58,029 nucleotides of DNA, from NCBI GenBank assembly GCA_015207585.1, contig JADEWQ010000025.1, forward strand, positions 1-58,029, written 5' to 3'. The notes below the pieces were generated by a model that ran no database searches, was not told the origin of the DNA, and was given only the letters and a program-made list of their open reading frames with translations. Shown here in pieces: positions 35,818 to 44,633 of the stretch. Source of the DNA: Pleurocapsales cyanobacterium LEGE 06147 (GTDB lineage Bacteria; Cyanobacteriota; Cyanobacteriia; Cyanobacteriales; Xenococcaceae). Numbering within the stretch: the first letter of the stretch is position 1; every line of letters starts with the position of its first letter. A program made the position numbers and the translations under genes.

Positions 35818-36948
35818 CTATTCAAGGGGACTTGATATTACCTCTTGTGCCGTCTGTGCCACAATCGCCTCGATTACCTCATCGTAACTGCCCGTTTTCT
35901 GATATACTGCCATCTGTCGTTGTGCGCCGTTACCCTGCTTGAGGATACGTTCGACTAAAGACGATATCTCGTCCCAGTCTCCAAATTCATTTAATGCAGG
36001 ATGTATATAATCGAGAAATTGATGTACCAAGTCCTTTGCTGGAACAGGACGCTCTTTTATTACATCAATTAAATTTCCTGCCAAACCGTAACGAGCGGCA
36101 CACCAATGGGCGCTCCTAAGCAGTTCGTGACGCACGGCAACGAAAGGAGTATTGTGAATGGCTTCTTGATAGCAAGTCCGCGCCAAACCACGAATTAAAC
36201 CAGCGATCGCTACTGTTTCCTCTACCGTAAGACAAACATCTGCAACGCGAAACTCGATCGTGGGAAACTTTTCCGACAAGCGAATGTCCCAATAAATTTT
36301 TGTAGCATCTTCAATCACATTTGTAGCTATTAAAGCTTTGACCAGATTGTCATACTCCTCATAATCATTAAAAACTAAAGGAGGTCCGGTTAAAGGCAAT
36401 CTGTTCCAGAGTTCGGTACGATAGCTGGCATAACCAGTATGTTGCCCCAACCAAAAAGGAGAATTAGCTGCCAATGCTAACAAAACTGACAACCAGATGC
36501 GAGCGCGGTTAATTACTTCAATAGCTAGAGAGCGATCTTGCAAACCCACGTGAACGTGGCAGCCAAAAATGACCATTTCAGAGATCAGTTGTTGAAATTC
36601 TTGTTTTAATTTTTGATAGCGGCTTTTAGGGGTAACTTGCTGCTGCTTCCAGTCAGAAAAAGGATGAATTCCTGCTGCCCCAATTACTCTGCCTTCTCGT
36701 TTTGCTGCCTCAATTACCGTTCGCCGACAACGAATTAATTCTTGACGCACCTCTGCCAAATCCTGACAAACAGAAGTCGCAATTTCAATTTGAGAGGAGT
36801 ACAATTCTGGTTGTACGATATCCTCCCCTAAAATTTTGCTTGCGGATTTAATAATCTGACTTGCTCGTCCACAGAGTTGGTGAGTTTGTGGGTCGATAAT
36901 TTGATATTCTTCTTCTACACCAAGAGTAAAGTTTTCTGAGGTATCCAT
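35818..36948 (-). CDS. GCS2 family carboxylate-amine ligase (YbdK type)
   Basis: A 376-residue ATP-dependent ligase of the glutamate-cysteine ligase type 2 family. FTLGVEEEYQIIDPQTHQLC at the N-terminus, PELYSSQIEIATSVC, and FGCHVHVGLQDRSLAIEVIN are YbdK/GCS2 hallmarks. These enzymes form an amide between a carboxylate (often glutamate) and an amine. It is unlike the dedicated cyanobacterial GshA, which begins differently, so a role in glutathione synthesis is uncertain. It is convergent with the P-ATPase gene; a copper-glutathione link would be speculation. Confidence 0.85.
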   Translation of the reverse strand: MDTSENFTLGVEEEYQIIDPQTHQLCGRASQIIKSASKILGEDIVQPELYSSQIEIATSVCQDLAEVRQELIRCRRTVIEAAKREGRVIGAAGIHPFSDWKQQQVTPKSRYQKLKQEFQQLISEMVIFGCHVHVGLQDRSLAIEVINRARIWLSVLLALAANSPFWLGQHTGYASYRTELWNRLPLTGPPLVFNDYEEYDNLVKALIATNVIEDATKIYWDIRLSEKFPTIEFRVADVCLTVEETVAIAGLIRGLARTCYQEAIHNTPFVAVRHELLRSAHWCAARYGLAGNLIDVIKERPVPAKDLVHQFLDYIHPALNEFGDWDEISSLVERILKQGNGAQRQMAVYQKTGSYDEVIEAIVAQTAQEVISSPLE

Positions 36949-37172
36949 TCAAATTGCTAGTTTTTTCGGGGATACTCATTACCTTAAATTTGGTTTTTGA
37001 CCCACATGTATATCCAAGGTCAGATTATTGTTCCCACCGACGTTGCCTAATTCGGGTATTAATTACTCAGTATGGTTACTGACACGGGAAGGAATCGGAT
37101 CTCCGCGTCGCCGCGTCTCCCTCTCTCCGCGTCCTCTAAAACCCTGTCATTCACGCATAATATCAATCATTA

Positions 37173-37982
37173 TTATTCCCCTGCCGACCAAGGTTCGAGG
37201 AAATCTGCATACAGGGTTAAACCGCCATCGATAAAGAGAGTTTGTCCGGTGATGTAAGTAGCTTCGTCAGATGCTAAAAAAGCAGTGGCTGCTGCCATTT
37301 CTTCAGAAGTACCGACCCTTCTCATTGGTATATGGCTTTCCACTTCTTCTCTTTTTTGACGGTCTTCAGTCCACTTGTTAATAGGTGTTGCAGTGGCACC
37401 AGGGGCGATCGCATTTACCCGAATACCTTGGGGTGCGTATTCTAGGGCAAGGGTTTTAGTCATATTCTCCATACCCCCTTTGCTGATAGAATAACTAACA
37501 TAGGTGGGTCTGGGAATAATTTCGTGGACGCTAGAGACATTGATAATGATGCCGCCTTGACCTTGTTTTAAAAAATGTTTGATTGCTTCTCTAGCGCAGA
37601 GATAGGCTCCTCTCAAGTTAACATTAATTACTTTGTCAAAATCTGCCGCTGTTAATTCATGAGAAGGAGCAGACATTTGAATTCCAGCATTATTGACTAA
37701 AATATCGAGGCTGCCGAGTTTACTAGCTACCTCTTCACACATTCTGATAATGTCTTTTTCCTCAGAGACATCACCTTCTACAGGTAATTCTTTCCCGCCA
37801 CAACCTCGGACTTGGGAACACATCTGCTCAATTAATTCTTGCGTATCTTTAACTTTGTCTGGGTCGTTGCGATAGTTAATCGCTACATTGGCTCCTTCTA
37901 CGGCAAAACGAGCTGCGATCGCTTGACCTATTCCCGAAGTAGCTCCCGTTACTAGAACGTTTTTTCCTTTTATACCTTCCAC
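37173..37982 (-). CDS. short-chain dehydrogenase/reductase (glucose 1-dehydrogenase-like)
   Basis: A 269-residue classical SDR oxidoreductase. VLVTGATSGIGQAIAARFAV at about 9-28 is the TGxxxGxG cofactor loop. NNAGIQ follows the third strand, NVSSVHE carries the catalytic serine and YSISK the YxxxK pair. YRNDP after strand two suits NADP(H). The C-terminal ATYITGQTLFIDGGLTLYAD is the family ending, and DFLEPWSAGE is typical of glucose 1-dehydrogenase-like members. The physiological substrate is not certain, since SDRs are often misnamed. Confidence 0.85.
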   Translation of the reverse strand: MEGIKGKNVLVTGATSGIGQAIAARFAVEGANVAINYRNDPDKVKDTQELIEQMCSQVRGCGGKELPVEGDVSEEKDIIRMCEEVASKLGSLDILVNNAGIQMSAPSHELTAADFDKVINVNLRGAYLCAREAIKHFLKQGQGGIIINVSSVHEIIPRPTYVSYSISKGGMENMTKTLALEYAPQGIRVNAIAPGATATPINKWTEDRQKREEVESHIPMRRVGTSEEMAAATAFLASDEATYITGQTLFIDGGLTLYADFLEPWSAGE

Positions 37983-38379
37983 TATAATTCTCCTAATTCT
38001 TTTTTTTGTTTATCTGCCGTATTTATAATCGCCAATTATTCAATAAGATTTAACGCTAATAAGCTAAAATTGAAATCCTGCTAAAGTTAGAATTTTAGTA
38101 GATTTTTAACTTATCTTTTGTTTTGGCTCGCTATATAGTAATCCTATTTGAGTTTTCCATTAAAAGAGTGGAGAGCAGGTATTAGCTAATTGATAATTGA
38201 CAATTGGTAATTGATAGTTGGTAACTGATGACTCCTGACTCCATTTCTTCTTCTTCTTAGATAAATCTTTTGATTGATTAATAGCAATTTAATTTTTAGT
38301 AAATTGATAAGATAGCTAATTTTAATCTTGCTTTAATTTGCTTAAATAAAAAAATTTTGACTTTAGTTGATAACTTTAG
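37983..38379. other. divergent spacer with heptamer-type repeats
   Basis: This 397-base AT-rich spacer lies between the SDR and lipid kinase genes. At 38190-38240 it holds a degenerate tandem, AATTGATAATTGACAATTGG then TAATTGATAGTTGGTAACTG, like those at 10864 and 45330. No gene or specific operator was seen. Confidence 0.5.
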
Positions 38380-39339
38380 ATGACCCGCAAAGCCTGTCTT
38401 ATTTTTAACCCTGTTGCTGGTCAAAGCGATCCAGATCGAGATCTAGAGCAAATAAAAACTTTACTATCTTCTGAGATCGAACTAGATATTCAGTTAACCA
38501 GCAAAGATGTCGATATAGAGCAATTAGCCCGGGAAGCAGTAGAATGTGGCGTAGATGCTATCTTAGCTGCTGGAGGAGATGGAACTTTATCAGCAACTGC
38601 TGCAGCTTTAATCGAAACAAATATTCCTTTAGGTGTAATTTCTCGTGGTACTGCTAACGCCTTTGCTGCAGCTTTAGGAATACCAAATACCATTGAAGCT
38701 GCTTGTCAGACAATCTTAGAAGGAACTATCAAGAAAGTCGATACAGCCAAATGTAATGGGAAGCCAATGCTCTTACTTACAGGTATTGGATTTGAGGCAG
38801 AAACTATGAAAAATACCTCGCGACAAGCAAAAAATCGCTGGGGAATGCTAGCTTACATAATATCGGGAATCAGGCAAATTTCGCAGTTCGAGCCTTTTAA
38901 AGTAGAGCTAGAAACCGATGAAAAAATTATTCGCATTATCAAAGTTGGTTCCGTAACTATAGCGAACGCAGCACCGCCTACTTCTATTTTGGCTCAAGGT
39001 CCAGCCGGGATTGTTAGTGATGACGGATTACTAGATATCACTATTGTCGCATTAGAAAACTGGGCTGGAGCGATCGCTGCTTCCTATCATTTACTCCAAA
39101 CAGGAATGAAGGGAAACGCCACTCAAAGAGATGATATCGGCTATCTACGAAGTAAAAGAATAAAAGTCACCACCGAACCCCCCCAGAAAGTAGCTTTGGA
39201 TGGAGAATTTATCGGTTATACTCCAGTTGAAGTGGAGTGTCTTACCAAGAGTTTAGCTATTTATGTTCCAGCAGCAGTAGCTGAAGATTCATTGGAAAAA
39301 CTAGAAGGGTTACCTGGTATAGAGATAGAGCCTAGATAA
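38380..39339 (+). CDS. YegS/BmrU-family lipid kinase
   Basis: A 319-residue diacylglycerol-kinase-fold protein that should phosphorylate a lipid with ATP. The N-terminal ACLIFNPVAGQSDPDRDLEQ and the nucleotide motif AAGGDGTLSATAAAL (about 66-80) are diagnostic, with RGTANAFAAALGIP next. SDDGLLDITIV near 220 and VALDGEFIGYTPVEVE near the end complete the family. The exact lipid is unknown. No membrane helix, so it is probably peripheral. Confidence 0.9.
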   Translation: MTRKACLIFNPVAGQSDPDRDLEQIKTLLSSEIELDIQLTSKDVDIEQLAREAVECGVDAILAAGGDGTLSATAAALIETNIPLGVISRGTANAFAAALGIPNTIEAACQTILEGTIKKVDTAKCNGKPMLLLTGIGFEAETMKNTSRQAKNRWGMLAYIISGIRQISQFEPFKVELETDEKIIRIIKVGSVTIANAAPPTSILAQGPAGIVSDDGLLDITIVALENWAGAIAASYHLLQTGMKGNATQRDDIGYLRSKRIKVTTEPPQKVALDGEFIGYTPVEVECLTKSLAIYVPAAVAEDSLEKLEGLPGIEIEPR

Positions 39340-39390
39340 AATGCCTGAGAGTGTCTGACGGAACACTCGTAGGTACAAGTATAAATAAGA

Positions 39391-39855
39391 TTATTGTCCA
39401 AAAAAGTCTTTGATTGAGTCTACCAAACTATCAGAAGCATCTTCTAGATCGGAACCAGCACTATCGAGTCTGCTTTTTGCCTCGCCGATGTTTTGTTTGC
39501 CTTGACCCCGAGCTTGTTTTAATGTTCCTTCTGCTTGTCCGGTAACTTCACCAGCCTTTTGTTGTACTTTACCCTCAGCTTGTTTTAACACACCTTCTGT
39601 TTGTCCAGTGACTTTGCCTAAATTCCGTTGAGCCTTACCGACGTTCTCTTCTACTTTTCCTTCGACTTTGTCGGCAATACCAGTAACTCCTACCACAAAA
39701 GGCAAGTTATTAGTAGTTTCTGCTCGTGCTGTACTTACTAAATTCAAAGGCTTTATCCAAGCGAGGGAGAAAATAAAAAGAGCACAGGCAATAGTTAGTA
39801 GCTTATAACCATAAAATTTTAGAAAGCTCTTCAAGCCATAATTTTCTGGAAACAT
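39391..39855 (-). CDS. CsbD-like repeat protein with N-terminal membrane anchor
   Basis: A 154-residue protein. A signal or anchor helix lies at about 18-38 (LLTIACALFIFSLAWIKPLN). Then come degenerate repeats of about 19-22 residues rich in Lys, Gly, Gln and Ala (KVEGKVEENVGKAQRNLGKV, AEGKVQQKAGEVTGQAEGTL), as in CsbD-like stress proteins. The repeated KQAEG/QKAGE text predicts amphipathic helices. CsbD-like genes are often induced by general stress; the molecular job is unknown. It is convergent with the lipid kinase. Confidence 0.8.
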   Translation of the reverse strand: MFPENYGLKSFLKFYGYKLLTIACALFIFSLAWIKPLNLVSTARAETTNNLPFVVGVTGIADKVEGKVEENVGKAQRNLGKVTGQTEGVLKQAEGKVQQKAGEVTGQAEGTLKQARGQGKQNIGEAKSRLDSAGSDLEDASDSLVDSIKDFFGQ

Positions 39856-40085
39856 GATTTTTTACTCGGTACCCATACAAATCAATCCTATTGATTTTAT
39901 TGGTTTACTCAATCAATCTCAAGTTAGATGTTTTTAAAAAATGTCATTTGCTCATAACTAAATTGATTTATGATGATTTTTAAGTTTCTAGATATACACA
40001 AAAGCAAATTATTAATTTATCGGTATAAAAAAATACAAAATTTATAGCAATTTTTACAGTGATAACTAGTGAATTTAAAAACGGG

Positions 40086-40256
40086 TTATTCTGCTTCAAA
40101 ATCTTCTTTAGATGCCCCACAAACTGGGCAAAACCAGTCTTCTGGTAATTCGTCAAATGAAGTTCCCGGATCGATTCCATTATCTGGATCGCCTTCTTCG
40201 GGGTCGTAGATATAGCCACAAACAGTGCAGACGTATTTTGTTGTCGAAGTTGGCAT
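40086..40256 (-). CDS. rubredoxin
   Basis: A 56-residue iron protein. The minus strand encodes [40 protein letters not shown] and [16 protein letters not shown]. The two CxxCG knuckles (Cys10/Cys13 and Cys43/Cys46) bind one iron for one-electron transfer. GAGGAG lies about 8 bases before the ATG. No C-terminal membrane helix is present, so this is not the thylakoid-anchored RubA involved in photosystem assembly but a soluble type. It sits downstream of, and on the same strand as, a small membrane-protein gene. Confidence 0.95.
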   Translation of the reverse strand: MPTSTTKYVCTVCGYIYDPEEGDPDNGIDPGTSFDELPEDWFCPVCGASKEDFEAE

Positions 40257-40307
40257 TTTACAATTCTCCTCTTTTTTAAATATAGTAAAAGATTGCTAGA
40301 GTAGAAA

Positions 40308-40481
40308 TTAAAATCTTCTAATTTTTTTAATTCCCCAAATCAGCCCAGAAGAGAGGACAATTAACAATAAAACTAAAATAATGCCTCCAGGCAAAAAAGT
40401 TACAAGACCAAAGCCTCTGAGCAAGTAAATTAAAATAAAAGCAATCAGCGAAATTAAAAATACTTTAAGTGAAACGGACAT
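40308..40481 (-). CDS. small two-helix membrane protein
   Basis: A 57-residue protein reading MSVSLKVFLISLIAFILIYL, LRGFGLVTFLPGGIILVLLL and IVLSSGLIWGIKKIRRF. Two hydrophobic helices flank a short RGFGLVTFLPGG turn, with a basic C-terminus likely in the cytoplasm. I recall similar small cyanobacterial proteins with RGLG-x-TF-PGG turns, but no function is known to me. It lies 51 bases upstream of rubredoxin on the same strand. Base use is AT-rich like its neighbours. Confidence 0.65.
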   Translation of the reverse strand: MSVSLKVFLISLIAFILIYLLRGFGLVTFLPGGIILVLLLIVLSSGLIWGIKKIRRF

Positions 40482-40826
40482 AGTTTGCCTAATGCGTTGT
40501 TTTTAACGAGTTTTTAAAGTCATATAGAAATCTAAAAATGAAAAGGTAGCTCGATACAGCATACCAAAACGCAATCTCAGGGTTCTATGAATTCCAGTGA
40601 ATTCGAGTTTCTAAAAGCTTTACTCCCTCAACTTTTAAGCTTCCGTGTAGATGCTAGCATTCTCTTAACGAAATTAAAGCACTTTCCGGGGTTTGAGTAG
40701 CAACTGATACAGAGGGACGAACTTAACAAAAAAGAGATATTCGCGGTTAATCTTCGCGAAATAGCTCTCAGTTTAGTCTTAACTAATCAGGAGCTAACTT
40801 AGCAAAAGAAGAAACACGAGTTTTAG
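40482..40826. other. spacer with one doubtful short frame
   Basis: This 345-base stretch holds a plus-strand 37-codon frame at 40587-40700 (MNSSEFEFLKALLPQLLSFR) with no ribosome site, which I do not accept as a gene. An inverted repeat TTCGCG...CGCGAA is at about 40739-40761. Nothing else was recognised. Confidence 0.35.
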
Positions 40827-40985
40827 CTAATGGGATACCTTCGCTCCCTCGCGAATAAACAAACCAAATTCATCGCAGTTGCGGTCAGAATGGGGTGTGG
40901 TCAAAAACCAAAGTTGCCCTTGAACGATGGCATATTGGTCGAGCGCAGCCTTTGCAATGTAGTCGTAGACGCTAGTTTGTGTCAT
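40827..40985 (-). CDS. short hypothetical protein
   Basis: A 52-codon frame reading MTQTSVYDYIAKAALDQYAI, VQGQLWFLTTPHSDRNCDEF and GLFIREGAKVSH. The composition is protein-like, and GTGAAAGA precedes the ATG as a weak ribosome site. I do not recognise the family. It could be a small gene or the surviving start of a longer one cut by the TAG at 40827-40829. Confidence 0.35.
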   Translation of the reverse strand: MTQTSVYDYIAKAALDQYAIVQGQLWFLTTPHSDRNCDEFGLFIREGAKVSH

Positions 40986-41066
40986 TCTTTCACAACGTCT
41001 TGATATACAGCAGCTATCACGTATCGGCAGAGATATCCCTTGGCAAAGTTGCTAATTTTTAGTTGA

Positions 41067-42014
41067 CTACAACCAAGGACGAGATACTTGCTCTAATTGC
41101 TTTACTTCTTCCTCTTGTAGACTCCAACCCAAAGCACCTGCATTTTGTCTCGCTTGATGGGCATTTTTTGCCCCAGGAATAGGAATTACTTTTCCTTGTG
41201 CCATTAGCCAGTTGAGAGCTACTTGAGCAGGAGTTTTATTATATTTCTCTCCCAATTGGTAGAGTAAATTTAGTACGGGAGCAATTTGACGCAAACCCTT
41301 GGAACTAAAACGAGGATCGAGACGGCGTGCCCCATTAGGACTGCCAGCTTTTTCTGGAGTATATTTACCCGTTAATAATCCTTGCGCTAGAGGACTGTAG
41401 GCAAGAATAGTAATGTCTAATTTACGGGCAGCATCAAGAATTCCCTGACTTTCAATCTTGCGAGATAGCAAGGAATATTGAACCTGATTGACAGCTAAAG
41501 GAATGCCTCTTTTTGCTAGAATTTCATGAGCTTGGTACATTTGCTCTGCAGAATAGTTGCTCACACCAATACTTTGAATACGACCCTTTTCTACTTCATC
41601 TGCTAGGGCATTCATCAAGATTTCTTGGCTCATAAAAAAAGTAAAGGGCCAGTGAACTTGGTAAAGAGTAATTTGTTGCAGTTGTAAGCGTTGCAAGCTG
41701 GCAGTAATTGCTTTAGAAACAGATCGAGCAGTAAAACGCCAAGGGAAAGGACCATACTTGGTTGCAATCTGCACTGGAAAGTCAGCTTGCTGTATAAATT
41801 TTCCTAAAAGAGATTCTGATTTTCCTAAACCGTAAACTTCAGCCGTGTCGAAGAAGGTAACGCCAGCTTCAATAGCAGCCCTAAAGGCTTCTTTTACTTC
41901 ATCTGCACCATAATCCTTGCCATAATTCCAAAATAATTTATCTCCCCACGACCAAGTCCCAATGCCAAGGGCTGTCACCTGAGGTCCATTTTTACCAAGG
42001 CTAATTGTTGTCAT
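41067..42014 (-). CDS. aldo/keto reductase
   Basis: A 315-residue TIM-barrel NADPH-dependent oxidoreductase. GIGTWSWGDKLFWNYG near the N-terminus, FFDTAEVYGLGKSESLLGKF (catalytic Asp and Tyr), IATKYG (Lys) and LYQVHWP (His) give the AKR tetrad. GVSNYSAEQM and PIPGAKNAHQARQNAGALGW are late family blocks. The group reduces aldehydes and ketones; the true substrate is not predictable. Plant and cyanobacterial pyridoxal reductase-like AKRs look similar. Length is normal. Confidence 0.92.
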   Translation of the reverse strand: MTTISLGKNGPQVTALGIGTWSWGDKLFWNYGKDYGADEVKEAFRAAIEAGVTFFDTAEVYGLGKSESLLGKFIQQADFPVQIATKYGPFPWRFTARSVSKAITASLQRLQLQQITLYQVHWPFTFFMSQEILMNALADEVEKGRIQSIGVSNYSAEQMYQAHEILAKRGIPLAVNQVQYSLLSRKIESQGILDAARKLDITILAYSPLAQGLLTGKYTPEKAGSPNGARRLDPRFSSKGLRQIAPVLNLLYQLGEKYNKTPAQVALNWLMAQGKVIPIPGAKNAHQARQNAGALGWSLQEEEVKQLEQVSRPWL

Positions 42015-42120
42015 GCTCTTTACACTTGTTTAAATTTCTTCATTATTTTTTAGTGTAAAGAAAACCGAGCTGGTTTCCTAATGGAGTCTAGAAACGGACA
42101 AGCATTCTGTCAGAGTAGAC

Positions 42121-43848
42121 TTATTTTTCCCAAACAGAAATATTAACTCTATCTTTAGAGTCTCGCTGTACTTTACCTTCCAACTTTCCTACTCTAAAAA
42201 AACTAAGATCGGTTTCGCGCGAATATACCTGTCTTAGTCTGTTTTTAATATCGGCAGGAGGTTCGCTACCGATTAGTTCGGCAAGGGTTTGTTGCATTTC
42301 TCCTAAACTTACTGACTGGGCTAGAGCGATGTCTGCCTGCCGTATTTTCCCCTTGCGATCGGTTGTATAGCTAAGATTAGCCCCCTCAGGTCCGATATCT
42401 TGATAGATTAAAGTACGGTTTTCGCCACCATCAGTTCTTTGGGAAGTAGGTTCACCTAAGGTGCTGACAAGCTGACTTTCTGAAGTTCCTGTAGTTGGGA
42501 TAGGCCCGTTAATTTCTGCTTGAGGCTGACTTTCTGATTCAATCTCAGCCGAAGCAGTGGCTTCTGGCTTAGTTTCGACGATTAGTTCGGGAGGTTCGGG
42601 TTCTTCAGTTGCTTCTGATTCGTTAGTCTTTTCTGGTTCTGTAGTTGCTTCTAGTTCTAGATCTGGTTTTGTTGTCTCTTCTGGTATTTCTCTGCGAGGA
42701 AAGAAAATAGAGGGAGAATTGGGTTGTTCTACTTTGGCTTGGGGTGTAGGCAGAGGACGAGAACGCCACAAATTAGAGAGAAGGTTAAAACCAGCGATAA
42801 AAGCTCCCACACTCAGTCCTGCGGCTAAGGATAGAAACAGGAAGAGATTGAGTAATCCGTTACCTTTTTTTTTCGGCTTGGGAGAGTCAAAATCAACTGC
42901 AACTGTGTTACTTTTCTTTCTTACGGGAACAGAATTACTATCGGAAGTTTTTCCTCCCGGCGCAACTGCTAGGGTTGCACTAGTAACATTACGAATCTCT
43001 GTTGAAGAGTGCAAAGCAGCCAGCATTTCTTTAGCAGAAGCAAAGCGATCGCGCGGATGAAAACGAATCGCCCGATCTAAGACTGAGATTAGTCCAGAAT
43101 CTAAATTTGAAGCGTGTTGCTGCCAAATGATTTCTCCGGTACGAGGATCGGTTTCCAAATCTTGAGGGGATTTACCAGTGAGAAGAAAAATAGCTGTCAG
43201 TCCAAGACTGTAGAGATCGCTAGAATAGACAGGGCGACCTGCTGCTTGCTCTGAAGGCATATAGCCTGGAGTACCGATCGCCGCAGAGAAAGTACTACTC
43301 GAACTATTATTAACTACTGTCGCCATCGCTTCTTTGACTGCACCGAAGTCGATCAGTACTGGCAAGCGATCCCGCTCTGCGGGTGCTGCTGCACCGCCAT
43401 AACGCAAGATAATATTCTCTGGTTTAATATCCCGATGTACGATCCGCCGATTGTGGACATAACTCAATACGGGTAAAATCTGTACTAGGATTTGCTTGAC
43501 TTGTTGTGGGTCTAAATTTCCATCCCGTTCCCACTTTTGTGCTAGGGTTAGTCCTTCGATCCACTCCTGCACTAAATAAAATTTTTCAGTTTCAGAGAAA
43601 TAAGCATAAAGCCGAGGAATTTGTGGATGTCCCTCGCCTAATTCCTCTAAAATCGCCGCTTCTCGTTGAAACCTTTCTTGCATCCACAGGGGAATTCTTG
43701 GCTGTTCGACAATGGGTTTTAGCTGCTTAATGACGCATTTTCTCCCCGAAGGCAGGTGGGTATCCTCTGCCAAGAAAGTTTCGCCAAAACCTCCTCTGCC
43801 CAGAGTTTCTAGAATACGATAACGGTTATTTAATAGTGCTGTTCTCAT
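42121..43848 (-). CDS. Ser/Thr protein kinase with membrane helix and C-terminal sensor-like region
   Basis: A 575-residue Hanks-type kinase. LGRGGFGETFLAEDTHLPSG is the ATP loop, CVIKQL holds the lysine, HRDIKPENIIL (near 140) is the catalytic loop, IDFGAVKEA is the DFG motif and GTPGYMPSEQAAGRPVYSSD the activation region. After the kinase, a helix at about 332-360 (LLNLFLFLSLAAGLSVGAFI) should span the membrane. An acidic Glu/Thr/Pro-rich linker then leads to a C-terminal domain (about 460-575). Such kinases are abundant in cyanobacteria; the target is unknown. Confidence 0.92.
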   Translation of the reverse strand: MRTALLNNRYRILETLGRGGFGETFLAEDTHLPSGRKCVIKQLKPIVEQPRIPLWMQERFQREAAILEELGEGHPQIPRLYAYFSETEKFYLVQEWIEGLTLAQKWERDGNLDPQQVKQILVQILPVLSYVHNRRIVHRDIKPENIILRYGGAAAPAERDRLPVLIDFGAVKEAMATVVNNSSSSTFSAAIGTPGYMPSEQAAGRPVYSSDLYSLGLTAIFLLTGKSPQDLETDPRTGEIIWQQHASNLDSGLISVLDRAIRFHPRDRFASAKEMLAALHSSTEIRNVTSATLAVAPGGKTSDSNSVPVRKKSNTVAVDFDSPKPKKKGNGLLNLFLFLSLAAGLSVGAFIAGFNLLSNLWRSRPLPTPQAKVEQPNSPSIFFPRREIPEETTKPDLELEATTEPEKTNESEATEEPEPPELIVETKPEATASAEIESESQPQAEINGPIPTTGTSESQLVSTLGEPTSQRTDGGENRTLIYQDIGPEGANLSYTTDRKGKIRQADIALAQSVSLGEMQQTLAELIGSEPPADIKNRLRQVYSRETDLSFFRVGKLEGKVQRDSKDRVNISVWEK

Positions 43849-43932
43849 CTATGTTTAGAGAATAAGAAATGACAACTGGTTTTCCTCTTAGATTAATTAA
43901 TAGTTATTTTTTCTAAGCTTTTTAATAAGTTT

Positions 43933-44472
43933 TTATTTTAAGTCCAACAAACCTTGTTCTTTGATTTTGGGATTAAACCGTATATCCATTTTGACTTTAC
44001 GGTTAGCTAGTTGTTCCTTAATGTTTTCTTCGACTCGTCTAGCTACTTTTTTAAGTATTTTAGTTTGTCCCAGTTCATCCGTTTGCTCGTACTGTGCCTT
44101 TTCTTCATCTGTCATAGCTGGTTTAGCATCAATTGGTTGAGTCCAAAAGTTTTCCTCTTCTCCATTACCGGGAGGAATTACACCATTTTCTTCAATCCAA
44201 GCTCGACGCATTTCTTCTAAAATAGTACGATTGGGACGAGTAATGGTTTGAAATTTCAGCCAATAACAGCCTTGAGGTTGACGGATTAAGTGTTGTTTTA
44301 AGCTGAGATAAATATCGCGGGAGTAGCCAACAAATACTAATTTTTTATCGCGATCGAAAATAGCGTAGACACCGATTTTGCCTCGGACATCTTCGCTGAT
44401 GCAGCCGTTTTCGTCGAGGTAGGGAACATATTCTAGACTAGCTAGAGTGGGATTTTCTGTCGGTGCAGTCAT
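43933..44472 (-). CDS. GIY-YIG domain protein
   Basis: A 179-residue protein with an N-terminal GIY-YIG nuclease-like domain (KIGVYAIFDRDKKLVFVGYS, then RDIYLSLKQHLIRQPQGCYW). The motif is degenerate: GVYAIF and FVGYS replace the classical GIY and YIG, although arginine and glutamate positions (SRDIY, EEMRRAWIEENG) remain. The C-terminal half is charged and helical. Cyanobacteria have many such proteins of unknown role; nuclease activity is unproven. It is divergent from rnc. Confidence 0.8.
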   Translation of the reverse strand: MTAPTENPTLASLEYVPYLDENGCISEDVRGKIGVYAIFDRDKKLVFVGYSRDIYLSLKQHLIRQPQGCYWLKFQTITRPNRTILEEMRRAWIEENGVIPPGNGEEENFWTQPIDAKPAMTDEEKAQYEQTDELGQTKILKKVARRVEENIKEQLANRKVKMDIRFNPKIKEQGLLDLK

Positions 44473-44633
44473 CTTTGTTTTCTATACGTCAGTCGGGTTA
44501 GCTTATAGATCGATTGTTAACAATTGAAGAGTTTTAACAATTAAATATTGCGTTAGCTTAACAAATTTTTTAATTTTACTGTTTGTTAGGGTCAGTTTTG
44601 CACGAGCAGGTAGATCGGTTCAAAATAAGTAAT

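Noticed and set aside
35818-36948. Calling the GCS2 protein the cyanobacterial glutathione enzyme GshA
   Set aside because: Its N-terminus matches YbdK-type carboxylate-amine ligases and not the distinct opening of the cyanobacterial GshA family as I recall it.
40587-40700. A 37-codon plus-strand frame
   Set aside because: Too short, no ribosome site and no recognisable motif.
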